In this document: piece after piece, positions 1 through 6,858 of the stretch
How positions within the stretch are numbered: the stretch's first letter is position 1
How the letters are laid out: the number at the start of each line of letters is the position of its first letter
Assembly (NCBI RefSeq): GCF_011761345.1
Contig: NZ_JAASRY010000001.1
Location: 1-64,000, forward strand
Reading direction: 5' to 3'
Source of the DNA: Thalassobacillus devorans
Lineage (GTDB): Bacteria > Bacillota > Bacilli > Bacillales > Halobacillaceae
DNA: 64,000 nt
Translations under genes and position numbers: made by a program
The notes under the pieces: generated by a model
Databases searched by the model: none
What the model saw: the letters and a program-made list of their open reading frames with translations, nothing else
Told to the model about the DNA's origin: nothing

Positions 1-25
1 GGGGAGGAAATAAGCTCACAATGAA

Positions 26-62
26 AAAACCACGAAGAAAAACAATTTCTTCGTGGTTTTTT
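26..62. terminator. bidirectional intrinsic terminator
   Basis: A 15-bp stem (AAAACCACGAAGAAA at 26-40 with its complement at 46-60) has a five-base loop and an A-run on one side and a T-run on the other, so it can stop transcription from both directions. It would end the peptide/regulator unit on the minus strand and an unseen plus-strand gene whose last codons may be bases 1-24. A second small hairpin (AAAGAGG/CCTCTTT, 69-95) lies beside it. Confidence 0.85.
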
Positions 63-108
63 CATTTTAAAGAGGACTTTTGGGACAGCCTCTTTTTCTT
101 AATTAATA

Positions 109-249
109 TTATTCAGTGACTTCAATCGAGTTAAGTCCACCTACGCGTGGTTTCTCAGCTGCCTGATCTTGTACATTACTTTCAGCCAGACCAAGACCGA
201 AAACTGCAGCCAATCCCAACACTAGAATCAATTTTGTCGCTTTTTTCAC
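109..249 (-). CDS. putative exported signalling pro-peptide of an RNPP receptor (Phr/NprX/PapR-like)
   Basis: A 46-residue precursor starting at GTG (249-247), chosen because GAAGGAGG lies eight bases upstream; longer in-frame starts lack a ribosome site. Residues 2-6 are basic (KKATK), 7-21 form a hydrophobic core (LILVLGLAAVFGLGL) and a signal-peptidase site is likely near A22-E23. The tail is hydrophilic and contains AEKPRVGGLNSIEVTE. The gene begins one base after the stop of the XRE-TPR regulator, with its ribosome site inside that gene, so translation is probably coupled. Size, signal peptide and position directly 3' of a TPR receptor are those of Phr, PapR and NprX genes. Which part is the mature peptide cannot be read from one sequence. 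The EKPRVGG segment only loosely recalls the NprX heptapeptide. Confidence 0.7.
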   Translation of the reverse strand: MKKATKLILVLGLAAVFGLGLAESNVQDQAAEKPRVGGLNSIEVTE

Positions 250-250
250 G

Positions 251-1528
251 TTAAAAACCTCCTTCAAAATTAATTTTTTTTGTAGCTTGTATCGTCTTTT
301 GATAGTACAAACTTGATTGTTTATAATTACCCTCCTGGAAGTGATGATCTCCAAGAGTTTTGTAAACTTCAATTAATTCATCATGCTGGTTTGAATTCTC
401 ATAGATATCAATTGCTGAGAATAATTTATCAATGTATTCTTCATCCTTGTTGAATTGTAAAATAAATTCAACAAAATAAATTATATAATAAGAATCAAAT
501 CCATCCTTCTTAGATATCATTGCAAATAAATTTTCAGCGTGAGCATCCTGCTTTGTTGTTAGGTATATTTGCATTAAAGAGTAATAAGTTTCCCATATCG
601 AGGTTCTGCATTCCTCAATATCAATACTGCTAGATTTCTCTAAGTAGAAAACGGCATTATCATAGTCTTCGAGGTATTTATAAATGAGCCCTTTATTATA
701 AAAAATATCCGCAAGAAGGTGATTATATTCATATTTTTGGGCTGTCAATTCAGCTTGTTTCAGGTATTGTAATGCTTCCTCATATTGTTCAACGTATAAA
801 TGTTGAGCACCTAGTAAATTATTAGTTTTACAAAGAAGGCTTTCATATTTCTTTGTATATTCGAACATGAACTTAGCTTTTAAGCCGAACTGGATTGCTT
901 TACTATGTAAGTTCAATTCGCCGTATAATAAAGCAATATTATAGATGACTGCAGCTTTCATAGCTCCCTGCTCTACAGAATCAACAAACATTTCCATATA
1001 ATAAGTGCTTTCCTTGATCATGTTCTCTGAAAATGTCTTGAGTGCCATCATATAATTGAAGCTTTCTCTCACAAGCTTTGGATAAGAGCGCAACTCGGTT
1101 TCATCAATATAGTTGATGATGTATTCTTCATACAGGTCAATGGCATTTTTCGTATCATTGATCTTGTAGTAATAAGCACATTTCAAGCAAAGATAAGTGG
1201 CTTCGAGACTGATCGGTGACAGGTATTCGAAGTAGTTCTCTTCAATGACTTCAATAACTTCTTTCGCCTTATCCGGGTGAAGCACTATGTTGGAGAGCAG
1301 GAGACGCAGAATATATTCCGCATCCTCATCCCGTTGTTCGTAATTTGTAAGAAACCCCGGGTGTACTTCGAATTTTCGTTCTAATGCTTGCAACACATGC
1401 GGCCTGGGAGGGTAGTTGCCTTCCTCAATTTTAGCCAGATAGCTGGAAGAAGTAATAGTGTCTGCTGTTTGCTTTAAGGTTAGCTTCCGATTGTTTCTCA
1501 TGATTTGAATGCGATTACCAATGTGCAT
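251..1528 (-). CDS. XRE-family transcriptional regulator with TPR domain (RNPP-type peptide receptor)
   Basis: A 425-residue protein with an N-terminal XRE helix-turn-helix (about residues 1-60, with LTLKQTADTITSSSYLAKIE and a trailing EGNYPPRPHVLQALE helix) and about 350 residues of helical TPR-like repeats (for example YNKGLIYKYLEDYDNAVFYL near residue 290). This is the plan of PlcR, NprR, PrgX and AimR-like receptors, which bind a re-imported peptide in the TPR and switch DNA binding. I start at ATG 1528 (GGGGT six bases upstream) rather than an in-frame TTG ten codons earlier. The next gene downstream encodes a small secreted precursor, which supports a receptor-peptide pair. Targets are unknown; autoregulation and control of the divergent mini-gene are the simplest guesses. 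NprR- or PlcR-like identity cannot be decided by eye. Confidence 0.85.
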   Translation of the reverse strand: MHIGNRIQIMRNNRKLTLKQTADTITSSSYLAKIEEGNYPPRPHVLQALERKFEVHPGFLTNYEQRDEDAEYILRLLLSNIVLHPDKAKEVIEVIEENYFEYLSPISLEATYLCLKCAYYYKINDTKNAIDLYEEYIINYIDETELRSYPKLVRESFNYMMALKTFSENMIKESTYYMEMFVDSVEQGAMKAAVIYNIALLYGELNLHSKAIQFGLKAKFMFEYTKKYESLLCKTNNLLGAQHLYVEQYEEALQYLKQAELTAQKYEYNHLLADIFYNKGLIYKYLEDYDNAVFYLEKSSSIDIEECRTSIWETYYSLMQIYLTTKQDAHAENLFAMISKKDGFDSYYIIYFVEFILQFNKDEEYIDKLFSAIDIYENSNQHDELIEVYKTLGDHHFQEGNYKQSSLYYQKTIQATKKINFEGGF

Positions 1529-1592
1529 AATCAGACCCCATCGTGTTTTTTTATTCAAAAGACTCAGATTAGCGAATCTTAATTATTTTCAT

Positions 1593-1635
1593 ATTATACC
1601 AAAACAGGAAAAAAGGAAATATTCCTTACTGTTTT
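1593..1635 (-). promoter_or_regulatory. promoter of the RNPP regulator with overlapping inverted repeats
   Basis: On the minus strand there is a consensus TATAAT (1598-1593) but no recognisable -35 at the right distance. That position is instead occupied by AAGGAA-ATA-TTCCTT (1613-1627) flanked by AAAACAG (1601-1607) and CTGTTTT (1629-1635). The placement suggests an operator for autoregulation or activation. Another inverted repeat, AGATT-AGCG-AATCT, lies at 1568-1581 near the expected start of the transcript. Confidence 0.5.
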
Positions 1636-1776
1636 TGTGAGAAAACTATCATAAAAAACAGGTGAAAAGACCTACTTGTTAAATCTTTTTTCTTATAACC
1701 CGCCAATTATTTACATCTTTTAGAAGGTGTATTTATCTATTAACCGTTAAAAAGAAAGATGGGTAAAAAGTTATCC

Positions 1777-1804
1777 TTTTCAAAAATTCTGAATATGCTA
1801 TAAT
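1777..1804 (+). promoter_or_regulatory. SigA-type promoter of the divergent mini-gene
   Basis: TTTTCA (1777-1782) and a perfect TATAAT (1799-1804) are separated by 16 bases. The transcript would start near 1811, run through a 24-codon reading frame and end at the hairpin at 1908-1940. Confidence 0.6.
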
Positions 1805-1840
1805 GGTTGAACAAATCTGAAGAAGTAAGGAGCGATCTTG

Positions 1841-1915
1841 ATGAAACAGCCTTGGGGAATACAACATGCAGGTCAACTTAATCATTATCGTTCCTTTATT
1901 TACAGGAGAGCATAG
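1841..1915 (+). CDS. 24-residue mini-gene or leader peptide
   Basis: ATG at 1841 follows TAAGGAG (1826-1832) by eight bases; the frame encodes 24 residues beginning MKQPWGIQHAG and ending YRRA, and stops with TAG inside the ascending arm of a terminator hairpin. Promoter, ribosome site, short frame and terminator make a self-contained unit of about 130 nt. It could be a leader peptide attenuating the PyrH-like gene downstream, a small protein or a small RNA whose reading frame is incidental. It has no run of one amino acid as classical attenuators do. It faces the RNPP regulator across a shared intergenic region, so it is also a possible target of that regulator. I do not recognise the peptide. 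Confidence 0.4.
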   Translation: MKQPWGIQHAGQLNHYRSFIYRRA

Positions 1916-1940
1916 GCATACCCAGCCTTGCTCTTTTTTT
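1908..1940 (+). terminator. intrinsic terminator overlapping the mini-gene stop
   Basis: GAGCA-t-AGGC (1908-1917) pairs with GCCT-TGCTC (1925-1933) and is followed by seven T residues. It separates the mini-gene from the PyrH-like gene and would block most read-through into it. Confidence 0.8.
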
Positions 1941-1994
1941 GTATGTTAGGAAGTCCTGCTGCATGTTTGGCTCAGGGGAATAGGAGGAAATGGT

Positions 1995-2735
1995 ATGAGG
2001 TACCAGCGCGTTTTAGTTAAGATCAGTGGCGGTGCGTTAGGTGGAAATAATAATGAAAACTTTGACCATGATCGTTTAAACCATATAGCCAATGAGATAT
2101 TATCACTTATAGATGCAGGTGTGGAGGTAGCAATAGTAATCGGCGGAGGAAACATTTTCAGAGGTCGGACGGCGGAAACCTAGGGGATCGATCGGGTGGA
2201 AGCGGATAATATCGGGACGATGGGAACGGTCATCAACAGTTTGATGCTCCGGGGTGTCTTGAAAAGTAAAACCAATCAGGAAGTCAGGGTAATGACGTCC
2301 TTCCCGATTGCTGCAGTGGCTGAACCTTATATACGTCTTAAAGCCATGCATCACCTGGCAAAAGGTTATTTAATCATTTGTGCGGGAGGTAATGGCCAGC
2401 CGTTTGTGACGACAGACTATCCAGCTGTCCAGCGTGCTGTTGAACTGAATTGTGATGCCATCCTTGTAGCAAAACAAGGGGTAGACGGAGTCTTTACAGC
2501 TGACCCTAATAAAAATTGCAAAGCGAAAATGTATACGAACTTGAATTATGATGATATATTACTTAAAAACATTCAGGTGATGGACCAAACCGCATTGCTG
2601 TTAGCAAGGGACCATCAGTTACCCGTGCATATATTCAATTTTGACCACCCGGGTATCATGAAGGAATTATGTTCAGGGAAGGATGTCGGTACCATCGTAT
2701 CTAATCATCCTTCCACGCTGAAAGAGGATGCATAG
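1995..2735 (+). pseudogene. UMP kinase-like (PyrH paralogue) interrupted by an in-frame TAG
   Basis: Reading from ATG 1995 (AGGAGG upstream) gives a 246-codon amino-acid-kinase-fold protein aligned along its length with PyrH: VLVKISGGALGG (phosphate-binding lysine), VIGGGNIFRG, VAEPYIRLKAM, ICAGGNGQPFVTTD, GVDGVFTADP, VMDQTAL. One TAG at 2181-2183 interrupts the frame between RTAET and GIDR; the rest continues in the same frame with no further stop. In known PyrH this position is leucine (GSDLGMDR), so a single TTG-to-TAG change explains it. A GTG at 2196 could restart but would lose the ATP-site lysine and glycine loop. The essential pyrH lies in the tsf-frr cluster elsewhere, so this paralogue is probably dispensable and recently inactivated; a sequencing error or read-through are alternatives. 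Confidence 0.8.
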
Positions 2736-2768
2736 GAATTTCTATAAAATCCGTGCGAATTGGGAGAC

Positions 2769-2774
2769 TATAAT
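2769..2774 (+). promoter_or_regulatory. possible -10 element of dat
   Basis: A perfect TATAAT lies 36 bases before the dat start codon. No convincing -35 is found 16-18 bases upstream, so this is only a candidate. Confidence 0.35.
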
Positions 2775-2810
2775 ATAAGATACGCTTTAAATGTAAAGGA
2801 GAGAGAGTAC

Positions 2811-3704
2811 ATGGCAATCAAGCCTATCATTTTGTCAGGGAAAGAATTTGTGAATCACGATGAACTGAGCTATCCCTTTGAGGAAAGAGGATTGCAGTTT
2901 GGCGATGGCGTTTATGAGGTAATCCGCGTTTATAGTGGCAGCTACTACCTGCTGAATGAACACGTTGACCGTTTATTCCGCTCAGCAGCGGCAATTAAAA
3001 TCGCTCTTCCATTTTCAAAAAACGAACTGAGAGAACTGCTGGATCAACTGTTAGAAAAAAACATGGTAGATATGGATGCGAAAGTGTATCTGCAAGTTAC
3101 TCGCGGTTCAGCTGCCAGGGACCACGCTTTTCCGGCAGATGTGGCAGCTAACTTTTATGCGTATGCTCAAGAGCTGCCGAGAAACCTAGTAGCAATGAAG
3201 AGCGGCGGATCTGTTATCTCACATAAAGATCTTCGCTGGGACTGGTGCTATATCAAGAGTTTGAATCTTCTTCCAAATGTACTTGCCAAACAGGAAGCAA
3301 AAGAGAGTGGCTGTGTGGAAGCAATTTTGCATAAGGATGGTTTGGTGACAGAAGGTAGCTCTTCGAATGCCTATCTCGTCCGTGATGGGAAAGTTTTTAC
3401 CCATCCGGCAAAAGAAAATATTCTCCATGGTTGTGTGCGGATGCGCGTAGAACAATTTTGTCGTGATTTAGATATTCCGTTCGTTGAAGATGCATTCCGT
3501 GTGGAAGATATCCAATATGCTGACGAGATGTTCATCTCCAGCAGTACAGCAGAAATCACACCTGTCATTGAGTTTGACGGGAAGAAAATAGGTAACGGCG
3601 TACCGGGTGAGGTTACGCAAAAGCTGCAGCATGCCTATGAGCAAGACGCAGGAATTCCCATGGCGAATTCACTATTTGAAAGTATGGAAAGACAAAACGC
3701 CTAG
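2811..3704 (+). CDS. dat: D-alanine (D-amino acid) transaminase
   Basis: A fold-type IV PLP enzyme of 297 residues, close to the usual 280-290. It interconverts D-alanine and 2-oxoglutarate with pyruvate and D-glutamate, feeding cell-wall D-amino acids. Visible marks are FEERGLQFGDGVYEVIRVYSG (residues about 23-43, a family signature), the PLP lysine K149 in YIKSLNLLPN and E181 in VTEGSSSNAYLV, which supports the pyridine nitrogen. ATG 2811 is preferred because AAAGGAG precedes it; a longer frame starts at 2760 without a ribosome site. A branched-chain aminotransferase is less likely because of the D-AAT-like spacing and the short C-terminus. In B. subtilis the homologue (yheM) also lies in the yhe region. 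Confidence 0.9.
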   Translation: MAIKPIILSGKEFVNHDELSYPFEERGLQFGDGVYEVIRVYSGSYYLLNEHVDRLFRSAAAIKIALPFSKNELRELLDQLLEKNMVDMDAKVYLQVTRGSAARDHAFPADVAANFYAYAQELPRNLVAMKSGGSVISHKDLRWDWCYIKSLNLLPNVLAKQEAKESGCVEAILHKDGLVTEGSSSNAYLVRDGKVFTHPAKENILHGCVRMRVEQFCRDLDIPFVEDAFRVEDIQYADEMFISSSTAEITPVIEFDGKKIGNGVPGEVTQKLQHAYEQDAGIPMANSLFESMERQNA

Positions 3705-3735
3705 TATTAGTATCAAAAGTCATGAATTAAGCAGA

Positions 3736-3767
3736 AGCGGCCAAACTATCATTGGCTGCTTTTTTTG
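3736..3767 (+). terminator. intrinsic terminator of dat
   Basis: AGCGGCCAA (3736-3744) pairs with TTGGCTGCT (3752-3760), followed by seven T residues. Confidence 0.8.
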
Positions 3768-3902
3768 CATTTTAAGAAAGTTTAATCATGTGAAAGGATT
3801 AAAGTATAAGAAACACTTAGGCTTTCGCCGTATGGACTTGGCGACAGGCTATGGTTTCTCATGTACAATGAAAGAGCAAGACATTTAAAGGAGGAAATGA
3901 TG

Positions 3903-4343
3903 ATGAAGAACCTTCAGTTGGATTTAACTCCATTGCAGTACCAAAAGCTTGTAGAAGCCTTGTTTTTAAGTGGCTGGATGATCAACACTACAAGAGAAGA
4001 ATTAGATGAAGAATTTGAAGCGCTTCGTGATCATGTGTTCCAGTATTATAAGGAAGCTGGGATGGAAGGATTGATTGAAGAGAATGAGGAAATCGATTGT
4101 AAAGACTTGAACGTAGATTATGAATCCAGACTGCTCTCCCGTTACATTGAAAATTATGATGAGCAAGTATTTTGGGAAAAGCTCGCGGAAAAGCTGGCTG
4201 ACTGCGAACTAGTCAAAACAGAAGGGCCGGTTGCTGTTCCCCTGAATGAAGGGCAGATATTAAAGAAGCTATCATTAGAAGAAGAGATAGAAGAGGATCT
4301 GAAAATGAATGGGCTTCAACATGTAAAATGGGAGCGCGAATAA
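3903..4343 (+). CDS. conserved hypothetical acidic protein
   Basis: A 146-residue soluble, acidic protein that I cannot assign to a family. Three ATG codons in a row follow AAAGGAGG (3888-3894); the third (3903) has the best eight-base spacing. The N-terminus (LDLTPLQYQKLVEALFLSGWM) looks like an amphipathic helix pair, and the middle and C-terminal parts are rich in Glu and Asp. There is no signal peptide or membrane segment. It stands between the dat terminator and the convergent germination operon, so context gives no functional hint. Confidence 0.75.
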   Translation: MKNLQLDLTPLQYQKLVEALFLSGWMINTTREELDEEFEALRDHVFQYYKEAGMEGLIEENEEIDCKDLNVDYESRLLSRYIENYDEQVFWEKLAEKLADCELVKTEGPVAVPLNEGQILKKLSLEEEIEEDLKMNGLQHVKWERE

Positions 4344-4364
4344 ATTTATTAAATAATTGGATGT

Positions 4365-5465
4365 CTATTTCTTAGACTTCCTTTTTCTTTTTATAAGCGC
4401 TCCTGCTAACACCAATAATGGAATAAACAAGCCATGGGTCAAGGCGTATGGAAACCAGGCAGTGCCTACAAAATTTTCGAAGTAAGCGACATCTGGATAG
4501 GCGACAATCGCTAAAACGACCATTCCCATCCCTAATGGCAACAATAAGGTGCGATAGTCGTCAATCATAAGAAATTGAGCGATTCCTTTTGTGGAGGCGT
4601 AATAAAGGATGAGTAATTTGAAAAAAATAGTCACCATCCATACGATAGCCACAATAATCTCGATCCCTTCCCAAAAACCTGCAATATTAATTTTGCTCGC
4701 CAACTCATAACTTGGATAAGCATTCAAGGCTGTAAGATCGCTTCCGAGAACGAGAATACTTATGAGGGTGATCATTGTCAAAAACCCCCCGCCAATCAAC
4801 AATCCAAAAAACCAGGCGTGTTTTGCTTTATTCTTTTCTTTAACCTCGGGATAGATCATTAATAAAACGACCATCTCAAGAATAGGAGTACCAAGCATGG
4901 TGAAAGAGGTACTGATGATCGGTTTCAGGCCACTTCCAAAGATTGGCTGAAAGTTATCTGTTTCTATTTGTGGTGTTACAAACAAGAATAAGAAAAATAG
5001 AAGCAGGACGATGAAGGTGATGAACATTTCAGAAGAACGCCCGATTGTCTCTATGCCTAAACGAGCTCCCATAATGACAACTAATAGAAAAAGGATAAGG
5101 GTAAATTGCAAAGGTGTTTCAGGCATGATTTGAGTGGTCATGAAATCTCCAATATTCCTTAATACCAGTGCGGCAAGGATATAGATGAATAAAATGTAAA
5201 ACAAACTGATACCTCTTCCAATCCAGGGACCAAAAATATCGATAGTGACTTCTATAAATGTTTTGTTTTCATACAGGATACCGATTTTATGATATAAGAA
5301 TATCAATAACATGCCGACAGCTAAGCTAAGCAATGCAGCAATCCATCCGTCTTGCTGTGCTCCAGCTGCTAATGGGCCAGGAACAATAAGGATAGAACTT
5401 CCAATAATAAAAAGGGTGACTAAGTACATGAATTGACGCGGGCTGATTGTGTTATTCCTGTACAT
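4365..5465 (-). CDS. spore germination protein GerB family (second B subunit)
   Basis: A 366-residue membrane protein of the GerAB/GerKB family, an APC-superfamily fold with about ten membrane helices that binds or channels the germinant in the spore inner membrane. The start NNTISPRQFMYLVTLFIIGSSILIVP is typical of the family. It is the last gene of a five-gene operon and overlaps the preceding gerB by 14 bases. It is a close paralogue of that protein (shared stretches such as LETVLLMIYPEVKEK-like and SKINIAGFWEGIEIIVAIVW), so a tandem duplication made two B subunits. The C-terminus is short and basic (KRKRKSKK). Either B protein may assemble with the single A and C subunits, giving two receptor forms. 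Confidence 0.9.
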   Translation of the reverse strand: MYRNNTISPRQFMYLVTLFIIGSSILIVPGPLAAGAQQDGWIAALLSLAVGMLLIFLYHKIGILYENKTFIEVTIDIFGPWIGRGISLFYILFIYILAALVLRNIGDFMTTQIMPETPLQFTLILFLLVVIMGARLGIETIGRSSEMFITFIVLLLFFLFLFVTPQIETDNFQPIFGSGLKPIISTSFTMLGTPILEMVVLLMIYPEVKEKNKAKHAWFFGLLIGGGFLTMITLISILVLGSDLTALNAYPSYELASKINIAGFWEGIEIIVAIVWMVTIFFKLLILYYASTKGIAQFLMIDDYRTLLLPLGMGMVVLAIVAYPDVAYFENFVGTAWFPYALTHGLFIPLLVLAGALIKRKRKSKK

Positions 5466-6588
5466 TTCTTTCTACCTTTCCTTTTGGGGCAGGCTTCCCT
5501 TTAGTATTAGTTTTCTTTTTTATTAAGGCTCCAATTAAAAGCAGGAGTGGCAGTAATAACCCATGCATTATTTTATATGGAAAGACATTTCGGACAAATG
5601 TTTCAAAATAAGCTACATCCGGATACACAATGATAGACAGGACGACCAGTCCCATGCCCAAAGGTAACAATAATACCCGGTAATCATCTATATTCAAGAA
5701 TTGAGCTATCCCTAAAGCCGCTCCATAATAAAGTATTATCAGCTTGAAAAATATGGTGAGCATCCATACAATTGCAACGATGATTTCTATTCCCTCTAAA
5801 AATCCCGCAATGTTGATTTTGCTTGCCAGTTCATAAACCGGATATTCATTCAACGCCGTCAAATCACTGCCAAGTACAAGGATGCTGAAAAGGGTGATCA
5901 GCGACAAAAATCCTCCTCCAATAAGTAACCCTAAAAGCCAAGCCTGCCTTGCCTTTGTTTTTTCCTTTACTTTTGGATAAATCATCAATAAAACTACCAT
6001 TTCAAGAACTGGGGTATTCATAACCGTAAACGAACCTTGAATCATAGACTTTATCCCACTGCCGAATATAGGCTGTATATTATCCATCTCCAATTGTGGG
6101 GTAAGAAATAGAAATAGGAAAAGTAGCAGCAGGGAAATCCAGGTAATGAACATCTCTGCTGATCTTCCAATCACTTCAATTCCTAAACGGGCACCCAGAA
6201 TCACCACAAGCATGAACAGTATATGGGTGAATTGAAGCGGTGTTTCTTCAAGGATTTGTGTGGTCATGAAATCCCCGATATTTCTCAACACCAGAGATGC
6301 CAGGATATAAATGAACGCAAGATGAAAAAAACAGATGACTCTCCCAAACCATTTTCCAAAAACATCAATGGTAGCCTCAATAAAGGTTCTATCTCCAATA
6401 GTGACTGCTATTTTATGGTAAAGAAGGATGAATAACACACCCACGCTCATCCCCAGAAAAGAGGCGATCCATCCATCTTGATCTGCATTTTTTGCTAAAG
6501 GGGTAGGAACGATGAGGATGGAGCTTCCGATCAGGAACAGACTGACAAGGTACATGAATTGACGTGGGCTAATTACATTATTGTCCAT
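5452..6588 (-). CDS. spore germination protein GerB family (first B subunit)
   Basis: A 378-residue GerAB/GerKB-family permease-like subunit, about ten membrane helices, starting NNVISPRQFMYLVSLFLIG after GGAAGGAG. It carries the same landmarks as the downstream copy (GDFMTTQILEETPLQF, EIIVAIVWMLTIFFKLIILYY). Its C-terminal tail (KKKTNTKGKPAPKGKVERNVQE region) is longer and more charged than that of its paralogue, and it lacks the tryptophan-rich end seen there. In germinant receptors the B subunit largely decides ligand recognition, so divergence between the two copies could widen the germinant range. No frameshift or missing segment is seen. Confidence 0.9.
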   Translation of the reverse strand: MDNNVISPRQFMYLVSLFLIGSSILIVPTPLAKNADQDGWIASFLGMSVGVLFILLYHKIAVTIGDRTFIEATIDVFGKWFGRVICFFHLAFIYILASLVLRNIGDFMTTQILEETPLQFTHILFMLVVILGARLGIEVIGRSAEMFITWISLLLLFLFLFLTPQLEMDNIQPIFGSGIKSMIQGSFTVMNTPVLEMVVLLMIYPKVKEKTKARQAWLLGLLIGGGFLSLITLFSILVLGSDLTALNEYPVYELASKINIAGFLEGIEIIVAIVWMLTIFFKLIILYYGAALGIAQFLNIDDYRVLLLPLGMGLVVLSIIVYPDVAYFETFVRNVFPYKIMHGLLLPLLLLIGALIKKKTNTKGKPAPKGKVERNVQE

Positions 6589-6618
6589 TACTCTCCTTCC
6601 TCACTTTCCATTTAAAGA

Positions 6619-6852
6619 TCAAGTGAATATATTTTGCAGCCACGCATTGAAAGGTGCATAGAAAGCCTGGATCAAATCTAGAGGGTTCCACAGGTTTTTA
6701 CCCATACTTTCCAAAATGCTGATAATTGTGGCTGCTGTTAAAAATATACAAAAATATGCTAAATCTTTCTTTTTATTCTTCTTTCTTAGTTTAGGAACTT
6801 CAATGAAAAAAACGGCAGTTGAAACAGATAGAATACCCAAAATCGGCCACAT
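6619..6852 (-). CDS. small GerD-subunit-like germination protein (two membrane helices)
   Basis: A 77-residue protein with two hydrophobic segments (residues about 1-17 and 30-48) separated by a basic loop (RKKNKKKD) and a C-terminal amphipathic region. It sits between gerC and gerB in the same operon. Small two-helix proteins encoded inside ger operons are the D subunits (GerKD type) that modulate receptor function; position and topology fit that, though sequence conservation in this family is poor. The start ATG 6852 follows AAAGGAT by a normal distance. It is only six bases from gerC. Confidence 0.7.
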   Translation of the reverse strand: MWPILGILSVSTAVFFIEVPKLRKKNKKKDLAYFCIFLTAATIISILESMGKNLWNPLDLIQAFYAPFNAWLQNIFT

Positions 6853-6858
6853 TACACA

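Noticed and set aside
109-249. Calling the peptide an NprX orthologue
   Set aside because: Only K-P and a glycine agree with the NprX heptapeptide; too little to name it.
2181-2183. TAG read as pyrrolysine or other recoded residue
   Set aside because: The aligned position is a plain leucine in PyrH and one base change from TTG explains it; no sign of recoding machinery in the window.
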